In this document: positions 35,991 to 44,920 of the stretch, in pieces
Position numbering within the stretch: the first letter of the stretch is position 1
Layout: every line of letters begins with the position of its first letter
Assembly (NCBI GenBank): GCA_024682415.1
Contig: JAIKZG010000009.1
Location: forward strand, 145,257-209,256
DNA length: 64,000 nucleotides
Source of the DNA: Prevotella sp.
GTDB taxonomy: Bacteria > Bacteroidota > Bacteroidia > Bacteroidales > Bacteroidaceae
Reading direction: 5' to 3'
The notes under the pieces: generated by a model
Seen by the model: the letters and a program-made list of their open reading frames with translations, nothing else
What the model was told of the DNA's origin: nothing
Databases searched by the model: none
Translations under genes and position numbers: made by a program

Positions 35991-36236
35991 TTGCAATTTT
36001 ATAGATATATTTGCCAAGATATAGCCTATTTTACTGCTATCCCCAAATTTAAATCGTTAAATCTGTCAGCTATCCCCGAATTTGAAATGGTGGATTTGTC
36101 GTCTATCCCCGAATTTGGCTTGCAGTTGATGGAAAAACACGGAGCGAAAACGCGTGCTATGTATCATGAGGCAAAGTTTTTGGTATATATGGTAAAGTCG
36201 GTGTGGGAGGATTTGTATAACTTTGAACCCCAATAA
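35991..36236 (+). CDS. Small hypothetical protein or gene remnant with 11-residue repeats
   Basis: The 81-codon frame starts with TTG. Internal ATGs at 36088 and 36130 are alternatives. A TATATTTG -7-like box (36006-36013) lies just inside, so a shorter protein may be the real product. It contains three tandem 33-bp units (TATCCCCGAATTTG at 36039, 36072 and 36105) giving 'AIPEFEMVDLS'-like 11-residue repeats, then a helical tail 'GAKTRAMYHEAKFLVYMVKSVWEDLY'. I recognise no family. The abrupt repeat start suggests a decayed or recombined gene. It ends 28 nt before the GH31 start used here. Confidence 0.3.
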   Translation: MQFYRYICQDIAYFTAIPKFKSLNLSAIPEFEMVDLSSIPEFGLQLMEKHGAKTRAMYHEAKFLVYMVKSVWEDLYNFEPQ

Positions 36237-36264
36237 AACCTATACATATATTATAAACAACTCT

Positions 36265-38784
36265 ATGAACAAAAAGATAAAGGTGGCGACTCTGCTTTGC
36301 CTATGCGGATTGTTTGGCAATGCGCAGGCAAAGATTGTGGTAACGGCACAGAATGAGAATGCGGTAAGAGTGAGAATCATTGCGGATGACGCGAAAGCGA
36401 AAGATGAAATCGTTTTCATAAACAATCAGCACAAGACTCGATTTAAACGGGAAGAGAATGATAAACTCATCTCTGTAAAGACACGCAGATTTACTGCCGT
36501 TTTCAGCAAGGTGGACAGCACTTTCTCTGTTTTTAATGCTGATGGAAAACTTGTAGTGAAAAGTCGTCCGCTCACCAAGCAGGGCGAAGCCTCTTTCCTT
36601 TCTCCTGAAAATGAACATATATATGGCACGGGACAGTTTCAGGATGGCTATCTGAATATCCGTGGACTGTCGAGAAAGCTCACTCAGGTGAACACGCAGA
36701 TTTCTATTCCTATGATTTTGTCGAGCAATGGTTATGCCTTGCTGTGGCATAACTATGGGCTTACGGAATATAACCCATCTACAGAAAAGGTGGTGATGAC
36801 TCCTTCGACTGCTGATGGTGAGAGCGTGACGGTGAACGTGACCTCTACCACAGGCAACAAGCAGGAGCGCAGAAATGTGCATGCTTTCTTTGCCGACATT
36901 GACGCACCAGCGGATGGTGATTATTCTTTGCTGATAGATGTGGGGCAGAAGATGGCGCGCAAATATTATGTGGCTGTAGACGGCAAGGTGATGGAAAATT
37001 TCAATAATATTTGGCTTCCGCCTACAACATCGTTTATCACGCATCTTTCCAAAGGTCGCCATAAGGTAGAGTTTCGTGGCGACAGAAACGACAAGCCTGT
37101 GTTGGGCCTGCGCCGTGTGGATGCCTCTACCACTTTCTGCTCGCCAAATGCCGACGCTACTGATTTCACAGTATTCGTGGGCACAGCCGACGAGGCGATG
37201 GCAAGCTATCGCAGCCTTACGGGAAATGCTCCGCTTATGCCTAAATGGGCTATGGGCTACGTGCATTGCCGTGAGCGTTACGATAGTCAGCAGGAACTGC
37301 TTGCCAACGCCACGGAGTTTAGAAAGAGAAATATTCCGCTCGACATGATTGTGCAGGACTGGCAGTATTGGGGAAAATATGGCTGGAACGCTATGCGATT
37401 TGACGAGGGCAAATATCCTGACCCTAAGCTTATGGTAGACAGCTTGCATAAAGAGAATGTGCGCCTTATGCTTTCCGTGTGGTCGAAGATAGACAGAAAC
37501 TCGGAACTGGGAAATCAGACAGAGCAAAAGGGATATTACATTAAGAATACGGAATGGGTGGATTTCTTTAATCCCGACGCAGCGAAATTTTATTGGAACA
37601 ACTACAGCGCGCGTTTGCTCAAACCATATCATATAGACGCTTGGTGGCAGGACGCTACTGAGCCAGAGAATGACGACCTTAACGGCAGACTTGTAAACAA
37701 CGGCACGATGGCAGGCGATGATTATCGCAATGTGTTCCCAATGTATGTGAACAAGACTGTTTATGAGGGGCTGCGCAGAGATAATCCCGATAATCGCGCT
37801 ATGATTCTCACTCGCTCTGGTTTTTCGGGAATGCAGCGATATGCCACTGCCACATGGTCGGGCGACGTGGGATTTGACTGGGAAACTCTTCGCCGCCAGA
37901 TTGTCGGCGGACTTGGCATGATGGCAAGCGGACTGCCTTGGTGGACTTATGACGCAGGTGGATTCTTCCGCCCACAGAATCAGTATGCGAGCGAGGATTA
38001 TCACGAATTGCTTCTTAGATGGGTGCAGACGGCAACATTCCTTCCTCTCATGAGAGTGCATGGATATATGAGCCAGACAGAGCCATGGCGATATGGCGAG
38101 AAGGCTTGCAAGGGTATTGAGAAATGTATCCGTCTGCGTTCTCGATTGCTACCTTATATATATTCAGAGTCAGCGCATGTATCTTTCGATGGCTCTACAT
38201 TGATGCGTCCGCTTGTGATGGACTTTGCCGACGATGAGCAGGCATTAAATCAGGAAACGGAATATATGTTTGGGCATTCATTGCTTATCGCGCCTGTGCT
38301 TCAGGCAAAGCAAAAGCAGCAAAAGGTGTATCTGCCTAAGGCTATGGGCGGATGGTATAGATTCATGGCGAATGGTGCTGAAGCAACGCCTATGAATGGC
38401 GGACAATATGTGAACGTAGATTTGCAGTCGCCTCTCGATGGCGGATTTTTGCCAGTGTTTGTAAAGGCAGGCTCAATTCTTCCGCTTGGAGTGGAGAAGC
38501 AGTATTCATTGCAGAAAACGGACGAGCCTATTGAAATACGTGTCTATCCAGGTGCTGACGCTTCGTTTACGCTCTACGACGACGAGGGCACAAACTATAA
38601 TTATGAGCGTGGCGAGTGCGCGCGCATAAAATTCTCATGGAATGATTCTAAGGCTGAGCTAAGTATCGGCAAGCGTGAGGGCAGATATCAAGGTATGCCT
38701 AATGTCATGAAATTCCGCGTCGTTGTCATTGGAAAGAATATAGATAAGGTGATAGAATATAATGGCAATCAAGTTAAAATTTAA
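36265..38784 (+). CDS. Secreted GH31 alpha-xylosidase-like glycoside hydrolase with PA14-like insert
   Basis: Family GH31. The track start (36223) is replaced by ATG 36265, because 'MNKKIKVATLLCLCGLFGNAQAK' is a clean signal peptide. An N-terminal galactose-mutarotase-like domain is interrupted around residues 185-290 by a PA14-like module ('HAFFADIDAPADGDYSLLIDV'), as in several alpha-xylosidases. The (beta/alpha)8 barrel has 'DMIVQDWQYWGKYGW', the nucleophile in 'WWQDATEPE' (near residue 460) and the acid/base in 'WSGDVGF'. It would release alpha-xylose from xyloglucan-type oligosaccharides. It heads a GH31-GH5-GH43 run, 6 nt ahead of the GH5 gene. Specificity is inferred from motif type. 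Confidence 0.88.
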   Translation: MNKKIKVATLLCLCGLFGNAQAKIVVTAQNENAVRVRIIADDAKAKDEIVFINNQHKTRFKREENDKLISVKTRRFTAVFSKVDSTFSVFNADGKLVVKSRPLTKQGEASFLSPENEHIYGTGQFQDGYLNIRGLSRKLTQVNTQISIPMILSSNGYALLWHNYGLTEYNPSTEKVVMTPSTADGESVTVNVTSTTGNKQERRNVHAFFADIDAPADGDYSLLIDVGQKMARKYYVAVDGKVMENFNNIWLPPTTSFITHLSKGRHKVEFRGDRNDKPVLGLRRVDASTTFCSPNADATDFTVFVGTADEAMASYRSLTGNAPLMPKWAMGYVHCRERYDSQQELLANATEFRKRNIPLDMIVQDWQYWGKYGWNAMRFDEGKYPDPKLMVDSLHKENVRLMLSVWSKIDRNSELGNQTEQKGYYIKNTEWVDFFNPDAAKFYWNNYSARLLKPYHIDAWWQDATEPENDDLNGRLVNNGTMAGDDYRNVFPMYVNKTVYEGLRRDNPDNRAMILTRSGFSGMQRYATATWSGDVGFDWETLRRQIVGGLGMMASGLPWWTYDAGGFFRPQNQYASEDYHELLLRWVQTATFLPLMRVHGYMSQTEPWRYGEKACKGIEKCIRLRSRLLPYIYSESAHVSFDGSTLMRPLVMDFADDEQALNQETEYMFGHSLLIAPVLQAKQKQQKVYLPKAMGGWYRFMANGAEATPMNGGQYVNVDLQSPLDGGFLPVFVKAGSILPLGVEKQYSLQKTDEPIEIRVYPGADASFTLYDDEGTNYNYERGECARIKFSWNDSKAELSIGKREGRYQGMPNVMKFRVVVIGKNIDKVIEYNGNQVKI

Positions 38785-38790
38785 ATAATA

Positions 38791-40896
38791 ATGAAGAAAC
38801 TATTTTTACTACTATTCACTGCTATAGGCTGTTGGCTCAACGTGGGCAACGGCTGCGCGCAGATTACTAAACCGTCGCTTCACGTTGAGGGTCGTCAGCT
38901 TGTAGACGACAAGGGGCATGTGGTGCTTCTCCATGGCGTGATGGACACTCCGAATGTGTATTTCAACGGCAGACGATGGGGCGATTATTGGGGCTATCCT
39001 GATGAGGCTGTAGAGCCATGTATCGCGTATTTCGACAAACTTTATACTGCGCTTACCGACAATAGCCAAGGGGCTTATTGCGATGTGTTTCGCCTGCATC
39101 TCGACCCTTGCTGGACTAACGACCCCACAAAGCCGAGAATACCACTTAGTGAGGGCAACGATGGAAGCGAAGCCAATATTTCGCAGTTCAGCGAGGCGCG
39201 ACTTCAGAAGTTTTTCTCATCTCTTTATATAAAGCTCATTGAGAAAGCGTTGGCTCACGGACTATATGTAGTGGTGCGTCCTCCTGGCGTTTGTCCTCCT
39301 ACCATTCAGGTGGGTGGAGAGTATCAGCAGTATCTGTTGAAGGTTTGGGACATCGTTTCCAAGAATGTGGATATGCAGAGATATGCCGGCAGAGTTTCTA
39401 TAGAGCTTGCCAATGAGCCAGTGAAGCTCGTTGATGCCAATGGCAAAGAAACAGCCAGAGCATGCCATGATTTCTTTCAGCCTATCGTGGATAAGATTCG
39501 CGCCAACGGATTCGATGGCATTATATGGGTGCCTGGCACAGGTTGGCAGGCTAACTACAGAAGCTACGCAAGCTATCCTATCACGGGGCATAATATAGGC
39601 TATGCCGTTCATGCTTATGTGGGATGGTATGGCAATGAAGACAAAAATGCCAACGGCGAAACGTTTATCAGGCAGTTTGGCGAAAGTGTGCCTGTGGTAA
39701 AGACCAATCCTGTGATAATTACCGAGGTGGACTGGAGTCCGGAGAAAGAGGGCACAGGTCATTATAATGAACATGGCGAATGGGTAGTAGCCAACTACGG
39801 TACATGGGCCACCGGCACCACCTCTCATTGGGGAAATGCCTATAAAGCGATGATGGATTATTATGGCAACATTTCAATGACCCTCAGCGGCACAGGCTGC
39901 TATCTCGACATCGATAAATATCTTAACAACGGCATTGTAGCTCCAGCTTTTGTAGCGGATATGCAGGCAAATGGTCTCGACCCAAACGAGGCTTGCTCAA
40001 AGGCTTGCTTCGACTGGTATAAGGATTATGCTCAGGCTAACATCGACCATCAGCAGCCTTTCACAAGGGATGATTCCGTGGTGGTGAGCATTTCGGCGGA
40101 GAAGCCTTCTTTCACCATCATGCCCAACGGCTCATTGCCGATAAACATCGTTGCCACTTATCGCTCGGGCAGAAAAGCCGACGTGGCATGGAAATGTGAT
40201 TATGCTGTAGACAATAACGGCGTAGTAACTATTGCCGACAGCTGGCTGCACGCCAATGGAAATGGCAAGGTGAAAATTACCGCTACATATAAAGATGAGA
40301 AAGGCAATGAGGCTGAAACTTCATTTGAGGTAGACGTTACGATGTTTCCATTAACCACAGAGAGTTTCGATCCTCGTATCTGGGAATCAGGCACATTCGA
40401 TGAGGCTACCCACACGCTGATAACAGGGCAGTGGGGCTTTGGCGGATGGAGATATTCTAATCCTCTCGACCTTTCAGGTTATAGGTATCTTATCGTAAAG
40501 CTGAAGAAAAAGTCTACTGCTCACCCTTCATTCCGCCTTTTTGATGAAAACAGTTATTGGACGGGCGCATGCGAAAACGACATGACAGACAAGACAGAGA
40601 TAGCGATAGATTTGCATAACATGAAGAAAACCAAGGATGGGCAGACGCTGACTTGCGATCCTTCTCACATCTATATCGCAGGCTTCTGGAGCTTTGGCGG
40701 TTCGCCGATAGAGATTGAGGGCGTTTATGTGAGCGACGACGGCCACACTGCTTCTGCCATTGCAGATGTCATCGCCAAGCAGCATGAAAGCGACAGCTTT
40801 ATCTATGATTTGTCGGGACGCAGAGTTTCTGCCGACAAGTCTTCTTTAAAGAAAGGTATCTATATTCGCAACGGACATAAATTCATTATAAAATAA
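38791..40896 (+). CDS. Secreted GH5-family endoglycanase, multidomain
   Basis: A 701-residue exported protein. The signal peptide is followed by a (beta/alpha)8 GH5 catalytic domain (about residues 25-420): acid/base glutamate in 'SIELANEPV' and nucleophile in 'VIITEVDW'. A BIG-like Ig domain (~430-510, 'FTIMPNGSLPINIVATYRSGRK') and a carbohydrate-binding-like beta domain (~520-660) come next. The C-terminal 'IYDLSGRRVSADKSSLKKGIYIRNGHKFIIK' segment is the short tail common on secreted Prevotella enzymes. Likely substrates are beta-glucan, xyloglucan or mannan. It lies 6 nt after GH31 and 11 nt before GH43, so one operon is probable. The subfamily was not determined. Confidence 0.85.
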   Translation: MKKLFLLLFTAIGCWLNVGNGCAQITKPSLHVEGRQLVDDKGHVVLLHGVMDTPNVYFNGRRWGDYWGYPDEAVEPCIAYFDKLYTALTDNSQGAYCDVFRLHLDPCWTNDPTKPRIPLSEGNDGSEANISQFSEARLQKFFSSLYIKLIEKALAHGLYVVVRPPGVCPPTIQVGGEYQQYLLKVWDIVSKNVDMQRYAGRVSIELANEPVKLVDANGKETARACHDFFQPIVDKIRANGFDGIIWVPGTGWQANYRSYASYPITGHNIGYAVHAYVGWYGNEDKNANGETFIRQFGESVPVVKTNPVIITEVDWSPEKEGTGHYNEHGEWVVANYGTWATGTTSHWGNAYKAMMDYYGNISMTLSGTGCYLDIDKYLNNGIVAPAFVADMQANGLDPNEACSKACFDWYKDYAQANIDHQQPFTRDDSVVVSISAEKPSFTIMPNGSLPINIVATYRSGRKADVAWKCDYAVDNNGVVTIADSWLHANGNGKVKITATYKDEKGNEAETSFEVDVTMFPLTTESFDPRIWESGTFDEATHTLITGQWGFGGWRYSNPLDLSGYRYLIVKLKKKSTAHPSFRLFDENSYWTGACENDMTDKTEIAIDLHNMKKTKDGQTLTCDPSHIYIAGFWSFGGSPIEIEGVYVSDDGHTASAIADVIAKQHESDSFIYDLSGRRVSADKSSLKKGIYIRNGHKFIIK

Positions 40897-40907
40897 TAAG
40901 GTAAAAA

Positions 40908-42236
40908 ATGTATCACACAGCAAAGAAACTATTCTTATCGGCAAGCGTAATGCTGTCTATGGGAGCGGCAGCGCAAAACATGCCTATCATTCAGACGCAA
41001 TACACCGCCGACCCTGCGCCGATGGTGCACAACGACACCGTTTTCCTCTACACCACTCATGACGAGGACGATGCCACAGGATTTAAGATGTACGACTGGC
41101 TTTTGTTCACTTCTACCGACATGGTGAACTGGACGGCACACGGCGCAGTGGCTTCCACGAAGAATTTCGCCTGGCGTTCGCGCGACAATGGAGCGTGGGC
41201 AGAACAAGTAGTAGAGCGCAATGGCAAATACTATATGTATTGTCCGCTTCATGGTCATGGCATTGGCGTGCTCGTGAGCGACAGCCCTTACGGCCCATTC
41301 CACGATCCACTCGGCAAACCTCTTGTATGGAACCCTAAAAATTGGTACGACATCGACCCTACAGTATTCATCGACGACGATGGTCAGGCATATATGTATT
41401 GGGGCAATCCTAACACCTATTATGTGCGCCTGAATGAAGATATGATTTCCGTTAAGGACACTGTAACTCAGATTCCTCACATCAATGATTACCAGGAGGG
41501 CCCATGGTTTTACAAGCGCAACGGACATTACTATCTTGCCTTTGCTTCCACCTGCTGCCCTGAGGGCATAGGCTATGCTATGAGCGACAGCCCTACTGGC
41601 CCTTGGACTTATCGTGGTCATATCATGGATCACACTCCGAAGACTCGTGGCAACCACCCAGGCATTATTGATTATAAAGGCAAATCTTATGTCTTCGGAC
41701 TCAACTATGATATTCTGCGCCTACAGACAAAGGAGCATAGCGAGCGCCGCTCTGTTTCTGTGGCAGAGATGCACTACAATGCTGACGGCACAATTCAGGA
41801 AGTGCCTTATTTCAAGGAGGCCACTTTGAAGCAGATAGAGTCGTTTAATCCTTATCAGCGTGTTGAGGCTGAAACGATGGCGTGGGGATATGGCTTGAAG
41901 ATAAAGAAGATAGACGATAAAGGTATTTGCGTTACAAGCATCGATGATGGCGACAGCCTTATCGTCAAGGGCGTAGACTTTGGCAAGAATGGCGCAAAGG
42001 AAATCTTTGCTTGTGTAGCTTCCGACAAGGAAGGCTCAAGCATAGAGGTGCGTTTGGATAGTGCCGACGGCAAGCTGGTGGGTACGCTCCCTGTTCCTTC
42101 TACAGGCTCAATGAGCAGATATGGCATTCAGACCGCCAAGATTAAGGGCGCAAAGGGCGTTCACAATCTCGTGTTTGTGTTCCGTGGTTCTGCCAAGACC
42201 AATCTCTTTAACTGGGATTTCTGGGAAATGAAGTAA
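40908..42236 (+). CDS. Secreted GH43-family enzyme with C-terminal CBM6-like domain
   Basis: A 442-residue exported protein: signal peptide to ~22, a five-bladed GH43 propeller (~25-310) and a CBM6-like beta-sandwich (~315-442, 'QRVEAETMAWGYGLK'). The catalytic base is in 'YTADPAPMVHND', the pKa modulator in 'WYDIDPTVFIDDDGQAYMYWG' and the acid in 'DYQEGPWFYKRNGHYY'. GH43 enzymes remove xylose or arabinofuranose from arabinoxylan; this architecture is common in xylan utilisation. It is last in the GH31-GH5-GH43 run and is followed by a terminator. No SusC/SusD pair is present nearby, so this is only a partial utilisation locus. Confidence 0.87.
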   Translation: MYHTAKKLFLSASVMLSMGAAAQNMPIIQTQYTADPAPMVHNDTVFLYTTHDEDDATGFKMYDWLLFTSTDMVNWTAHGAVASTKNFAWRSRDNGAWAEQVVERNGKYYMYCPLHGHGIGVLVSDSPYGPFHDPLGKPLVWNPKNWYDIDPTVFIDDDGQAYMYWGNPNTYYVRLNEDMISVKDTVTQIPHINDYQEGPWFYKRNGHYYLAFASTCCPEGIGYAMSDSPTGPWTYRGHIMDHTPKTRGNHPGIIDYKGKSYVFGLNYDILRLQTKEHSERRSVSVAEMHYNADGTIQEVPYFKEATLKQIESFNPYQRVEAETMAWGYGLKIKKIDDKGICVTSIDDGDSLIVKGVDFGKNGAKEIFACVASDKEGSSIEVRLDSADGKLVGTLPVPSTGSMSRYGIQTAKIKGAKGVHNLVFVFRGSAKTNLFNWDFWEMK

Positions 42237-42266
42237 CCATAATTTAGAATTAACCATTTTGATAAC

Positions 42267-42310
42267 AATCTGCGTCATGGAGTTTTGTCTCTTGGCGCAG
42301 ATTTTCTTTT
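42267..42310 (+). terminator. Terminator of the GH31-GH5-GH43 operon
   Basis: An 8-bp stem AATCTGCG / CGCAGATT with a 21-nt loop is followed by a T-rich run, 31 nt past the GH43 stop. Confidence 0.65.
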
Positions 42311-42348
42311 TAAGACAGCGAGAAAAAGCTATTTTTTGAATAATCAAA

Positions 42349-42680
42349 TTCTGTTTTGTAAATAAAAGTGTTTTGATGAAACGAATGGTGGCGATTTTGT
42401 AAATAAAAACGTTTTGAAAATCTTATTAGGGGTGATTTCTCAAAAAAAAACGGATTAATTTACAAAACAATGATGATTTCAATTTTCAAAACGCTTTTAT
42501 TTACAAAAAATCGATGATTCAAAAAATAAAAACGTTTTTATTTACAAATTTATGGCTGTTTGAATTTTCAAAACGTTTTAATTTACAAAATGGGGTGGTG
42601 TCGTTTCATCAAAACGTTTTTATTTACATTTCACTTTGATTTTTCATCAAAACGCTTTAATTTACATTTTCGCTTGTAAC
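42349..42680. repeat. 41-bp-period array of AAAACGTTTT-centred palindromic sites
   Basis: Eight sites with consensus TTTTCAAAACGTTTTTATTTACA. The central CG pairs fall at 42410/11, 42451/52, 42492/93, 42533/34, 42574/75 and 42615/16, exactly 41 bp apart. A degenerate site is centred at 42369 and the last at 42653/54 (38 bp on). The first two sites are in inverse orientation, yet spacing stays 41 bp. The ~15-20 bp between sites differ. The array fills the 608-nt gap between convergent GH43 and AraC-type genes. I know of no named element with this pattern. Confidence 0.88.
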
Positions 42681-42844
42681 TATTTGAAGATTAAATACTT
42701 AAAATTTTGCCTTTACAGAATTTAACGTCAAAAACATGGCATTTTTGCCGCATTTTCAGCCATAGAGCCTTTAAAAAGAACGCTGCAAGCTGGCCTCTTT
42801 TCCCGTGCGGAAATGCCATGTTTTTCCAAAATATCGGGGCAAAA

Positions 42845-43648
42845 TTACGCGTTGGCGCAGAAATGGCTTGGCGTTTTGCCCGTAATCTTTTTGAATACGC
42901 GATTGAAATTGTTGGGAGTGTTGTAACCCACTTCGTAGGCTATCTCCTGCATGGTCTTGTTGCCGTCGGCAAACAGCTCTATTGCGCGAGTGATGCGCTG
43001 ATAGTTGAGATAGGAGTTGAAGCGGATGTCGGATTTCAGAAACAGGCGGCTGAGGTTGCGCTCGGAGAAGCCGAACTCGCGCGCCACGCTTTCCACGGTG
43101 AGATCTTCTTGCAGATGACGGTTGATGAAGTCGAGCACAGGGCGCAGACGCTGGTCGTCGGGCAGCACAAGGGCTTTGAGTGGGAGAGTGTAGCTCGTGC
43201 TTATAGTGCTGAGAAGTCGGAAAAAGCTCGTGGCATAGTAATACATATCTTCATTGCTGCGCTTGCTTATGATGTTGCTGGCGGAAGATATGAATTTTAG
43301 GTTGGCTAAAATAAGCGGGTCGGCATTATAGACGGCAAACTGCTGGCGAGGGTCGTTTTTCTTTAGGTGCATGTTGCAGTGAAACATCTGCAAGGCTATC
43401 TTCTGATTGTTGCTCGACAGCTTGTGCTCCACTTTCTCGGGAATCCACGCGATATGACGCTCGGGCACAAAATAGCTCATTGTGCCAATCTGAATGTGGA
43501 GTGTGCCCGACAGCGTGAATATTATCTGATGCTTGTTGTGGCTGTGGGGCGGAAGGTTGATGCCTTCCTTCATGGTCTTCTTTATGTATATCTCGTCGCT
43601 TGCCGAAGAGTCTATGCTCGCGATGTAGTTTTGCTGGTCTGCGGTCAT
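42845..43648 (-). CDS. AraC-family transcriptional regulator
   Basis: The track ORF begins at 43738, but 'MTADQQNYIASID' at 43648 is the more natural start; the upstream 30 residues look like read-through of the intergenic region. A cupin-type sensory domain ('GINLPPHSHNKHQIIFTLSGTLHIQIG') precedes two helix-turn-helix motifs in the C-terminal ~100 residues ('LTVESVAREFGFSERNLSRLFL' and 'TMQEIAYEVGYNTPNNFNRVFKKITGKTP'). It is divergent from the phenolic acid decarboxylase gene, which it probably controls. Phenolic acid decarboxylases are more often controlled by PadR repressors, so this pairing is unusual. The effector, perhaps a hydroxycinnamate, is inferred. Confidence 0.85.
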   Translation of the reverse strand: MTADQQNYIASIDSSASDEIYIKKTMKEGINLPPHSHNKHQIIFTLSGTLHIQIGTMSYFVPERHIAWIPEKVEHKLSSNNQKIALQMFHCNMHLKKNDPRQQFAVYNADPLILANLKFISSASNIISKRSNEDMYYYATSFFRLLSTISTSYTLPLKALVLPDDQRLRPVLDFINRHLQEDLTVESVAREFGFSERNLSRLFLKSDIRFNSYLNYQRITRAIELFADGNKTMQEIAYEVGYNTPNNFNRVFKKITGKTPSHFCANA

Positions 43649-43705
43649 GGCGTAAAATGATAATTTTATTGCATAATATGAAAATTCGGTGTAAAGATAA
43701 CCAAT

Positions 43706-43713
43706 TACCTTTG
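43706..43713 (+). promoter_or_regulatory. -7 element of the phenolic acid decarboxylase gene
   Basis: TACCTTTG fits the Bacteroidetes -7 box, 57 nt before the start codon, in the 122-nt divergent region shared with the AraC-type gene. The -33 box is weak, as expected for an activator-dependent promoter. Confidence 0.5.
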
Positions 43714-43770
43714 CATTCGGAAATAAATAACAAAGCAATATAGTATTATATTTAAATAAAGGTTTAGATT

Positions 43771-44274
43771 ATGAACAACTTGGAAGAATTTGTAGGATCA
43801 CATTTTATTTATGACTATGCCAACGGCTGGACATACGAATTTTACGTAAAGAACGAAGACACTGTGGATTACCGTATTCACAGCGGCATGGTAGGTGGCA
43901 GATGGGTGAAGAACCAGAAGGCCGACATCGTGAAGCTCACCGATGGCGTGTATAAGGTTTCGTGGACAGAGCCTACAGGCACCGACGTAAGCCTTAACTT
44001 TATGCCTAAGGAGAACAAGCTCCACGGCGTAATCTTCTTCCCTAAGTGGGTGCAGGATCATCCTGAGATTACTGTCTGCTTCCAGAATGAGCATATCGAC
44101 CTCATGGAGGAGAGCCGCTTGAAGTATGACACATATCCTAAATATGTAGTTCCAGAGTTTGGCCGCATCTTCTTTGCTAAGAATGAGGGCAAGAATAATG
44201 AGAAGGTAATCTCTCAGGCTCCTTACGATGGCATGGTAGACGACATCGTGAACGGCAAGCTCACATTCGAGTAA
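43771..44274 (+). CDS. padC: Phenolic acid decarboxylase
   Basis: A 167-residue cytoplasmic lipocalin-like enzyme. Long blocks match the family: '[22 protein letters not shown]', '[16 protein letters not shown]', '[11 protein letters not shown]' with Val-Ser at its start, '[13 protein letters not shown]' and '[11 protein letters not shown]'. It decarboxylates ferulic, p-coumaric and caffeic acids to vinylphenols, a detoxification step. It follows hemicellulases that would free feruloylated arabinoxylan and is divergent from an AraC-type regulator. Most characterised PadC proteins come from Firmicutes and enterobacteria, so a Bacteroidales copy may have been acquired; codon use was not measured. 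The family call is strong. Confidence 0.93.
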   Translation: MNNLEEFVGSHFIYDYANGWTYEFYVKNEDTVDYRIHSGMVGGRWVKNQKADIVKLTDGVYKVSWTEPTGTDVSLNFMPKENKLHGVIFFPKWVQDHPEITVCFQNEHIDLMEESRLKYDTYPKYVVPEFGRIFFAKNEGKNNEKVISQAPYDGMVDDIVNGKLTFE

Positions 44275-44369
44275 ACGGCAAACGGTCAATGTGGGGCGGA
44301 GAATCCGTAATTGCTATTTCAGTTTAGATTTTTATAATGTAATTTTTGAGTTTAAGTGCCTTTGGGCAA

Positions 44370-44410
44370 AAAGAGAGCATGCTTCGCTTAGGTGATGGCA
44401 TGCTCTCTTT
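44370..44410. terminator. Bidirectional terminator between padC and HsdR_N-domain gene
   Basis: A perfect 13-bp stem (AAAGAGAGCATGC / GCATGCTCTCTTT) with a 15-nt loop lies between convergent genes. Confidence 0.88.
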
Positions 44411-44439
44411 CGTTATTCTGTTTATGGACAAACGTGCTG

Positions 44440-44889
44440 TTACAGCTCGCTGTAGTCAGGAATGTCTTTCAGAAATTCGTAGGCGTTGTCGGCATAGTTT
44501 ATGCGGCAGCAGAAATGGCTCATGCCGTTGCTCACTATGAGGTAGTCTACGTGAAGAAGGCTGTTGTAGGCTGTGATTTGCTCAAACACTTTTTGCGTAA
44601 TCTGTATGTGTGGCGCTTTATATTCTACAATCATGCGTGGGTGGAGGTTTTTATCATAGAGCACGCTGTCGGCACGCAAGGTTTTGTTGCCCACTTGCAG
44701 TTTCACTTCGTTGGCAAGGAGTGATTGCGGAAAATGCTTCTGGCTGATAAGGAAATGGATAAAATGCTGGCGCACCCACTCTTCGGGAGTGAGGGCTACA
44801 TATTTGCGGCGCAGCACATCGTAAATGGCTTGCTTTTCGGGTGTGCCTTTTAGTTTTATGTCGAATGGCGGTAGGTTTAATGGGTTCAT
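44440..44889 (-). CDS. HsdR N-terminal-domain protein (PD-(D/E)XK nuclease-like)
   Basis: The start is set at 44889 ('MNPLNLPPFDIKLKGTPEKQAIYD'), because the family begins there; the track adds 22 residues. The ~149-residue protein belongs to the stand-alone 'type I restriction enzyme R protein N-terminus' family. It carries the PD-(D/E)XK-like 'ADSVLYDKNLHPRMIVEYKAP' core, where D...E-x-K would form the nuclease site. No helicase or methyltransferase accompanies it. In Bacteroidales this gene habitually sits divergent to holA, arguing for a conserved housekeeping or repair role rather than restriction. Its function is unknown. Confidence 0.8.
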   Translation of the reverse strand: MNPLNLPPFDIKLKGTPEKQAIYDVLRRKYVALTPEEWVRQHFIHFLISQKHFPQSLLANEVKLQVGNKTLRADSVLYDKNLHPRMIVEYKAPHIQITQKVFEQITAYNSLLHVDYLIVSNGMSHFCCRINYADNAYEFLKDIPDYSEL

Positions 44890-44920
44890 TTTCTGTATTT
44901 TATGATAAGTTTCCATCTTT

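Noticed and set aside
42707-43300. 197-aa plus-strand ORF
   Set aside because: Antisense to the AraC-family regulator, which has clear HTH motifs.
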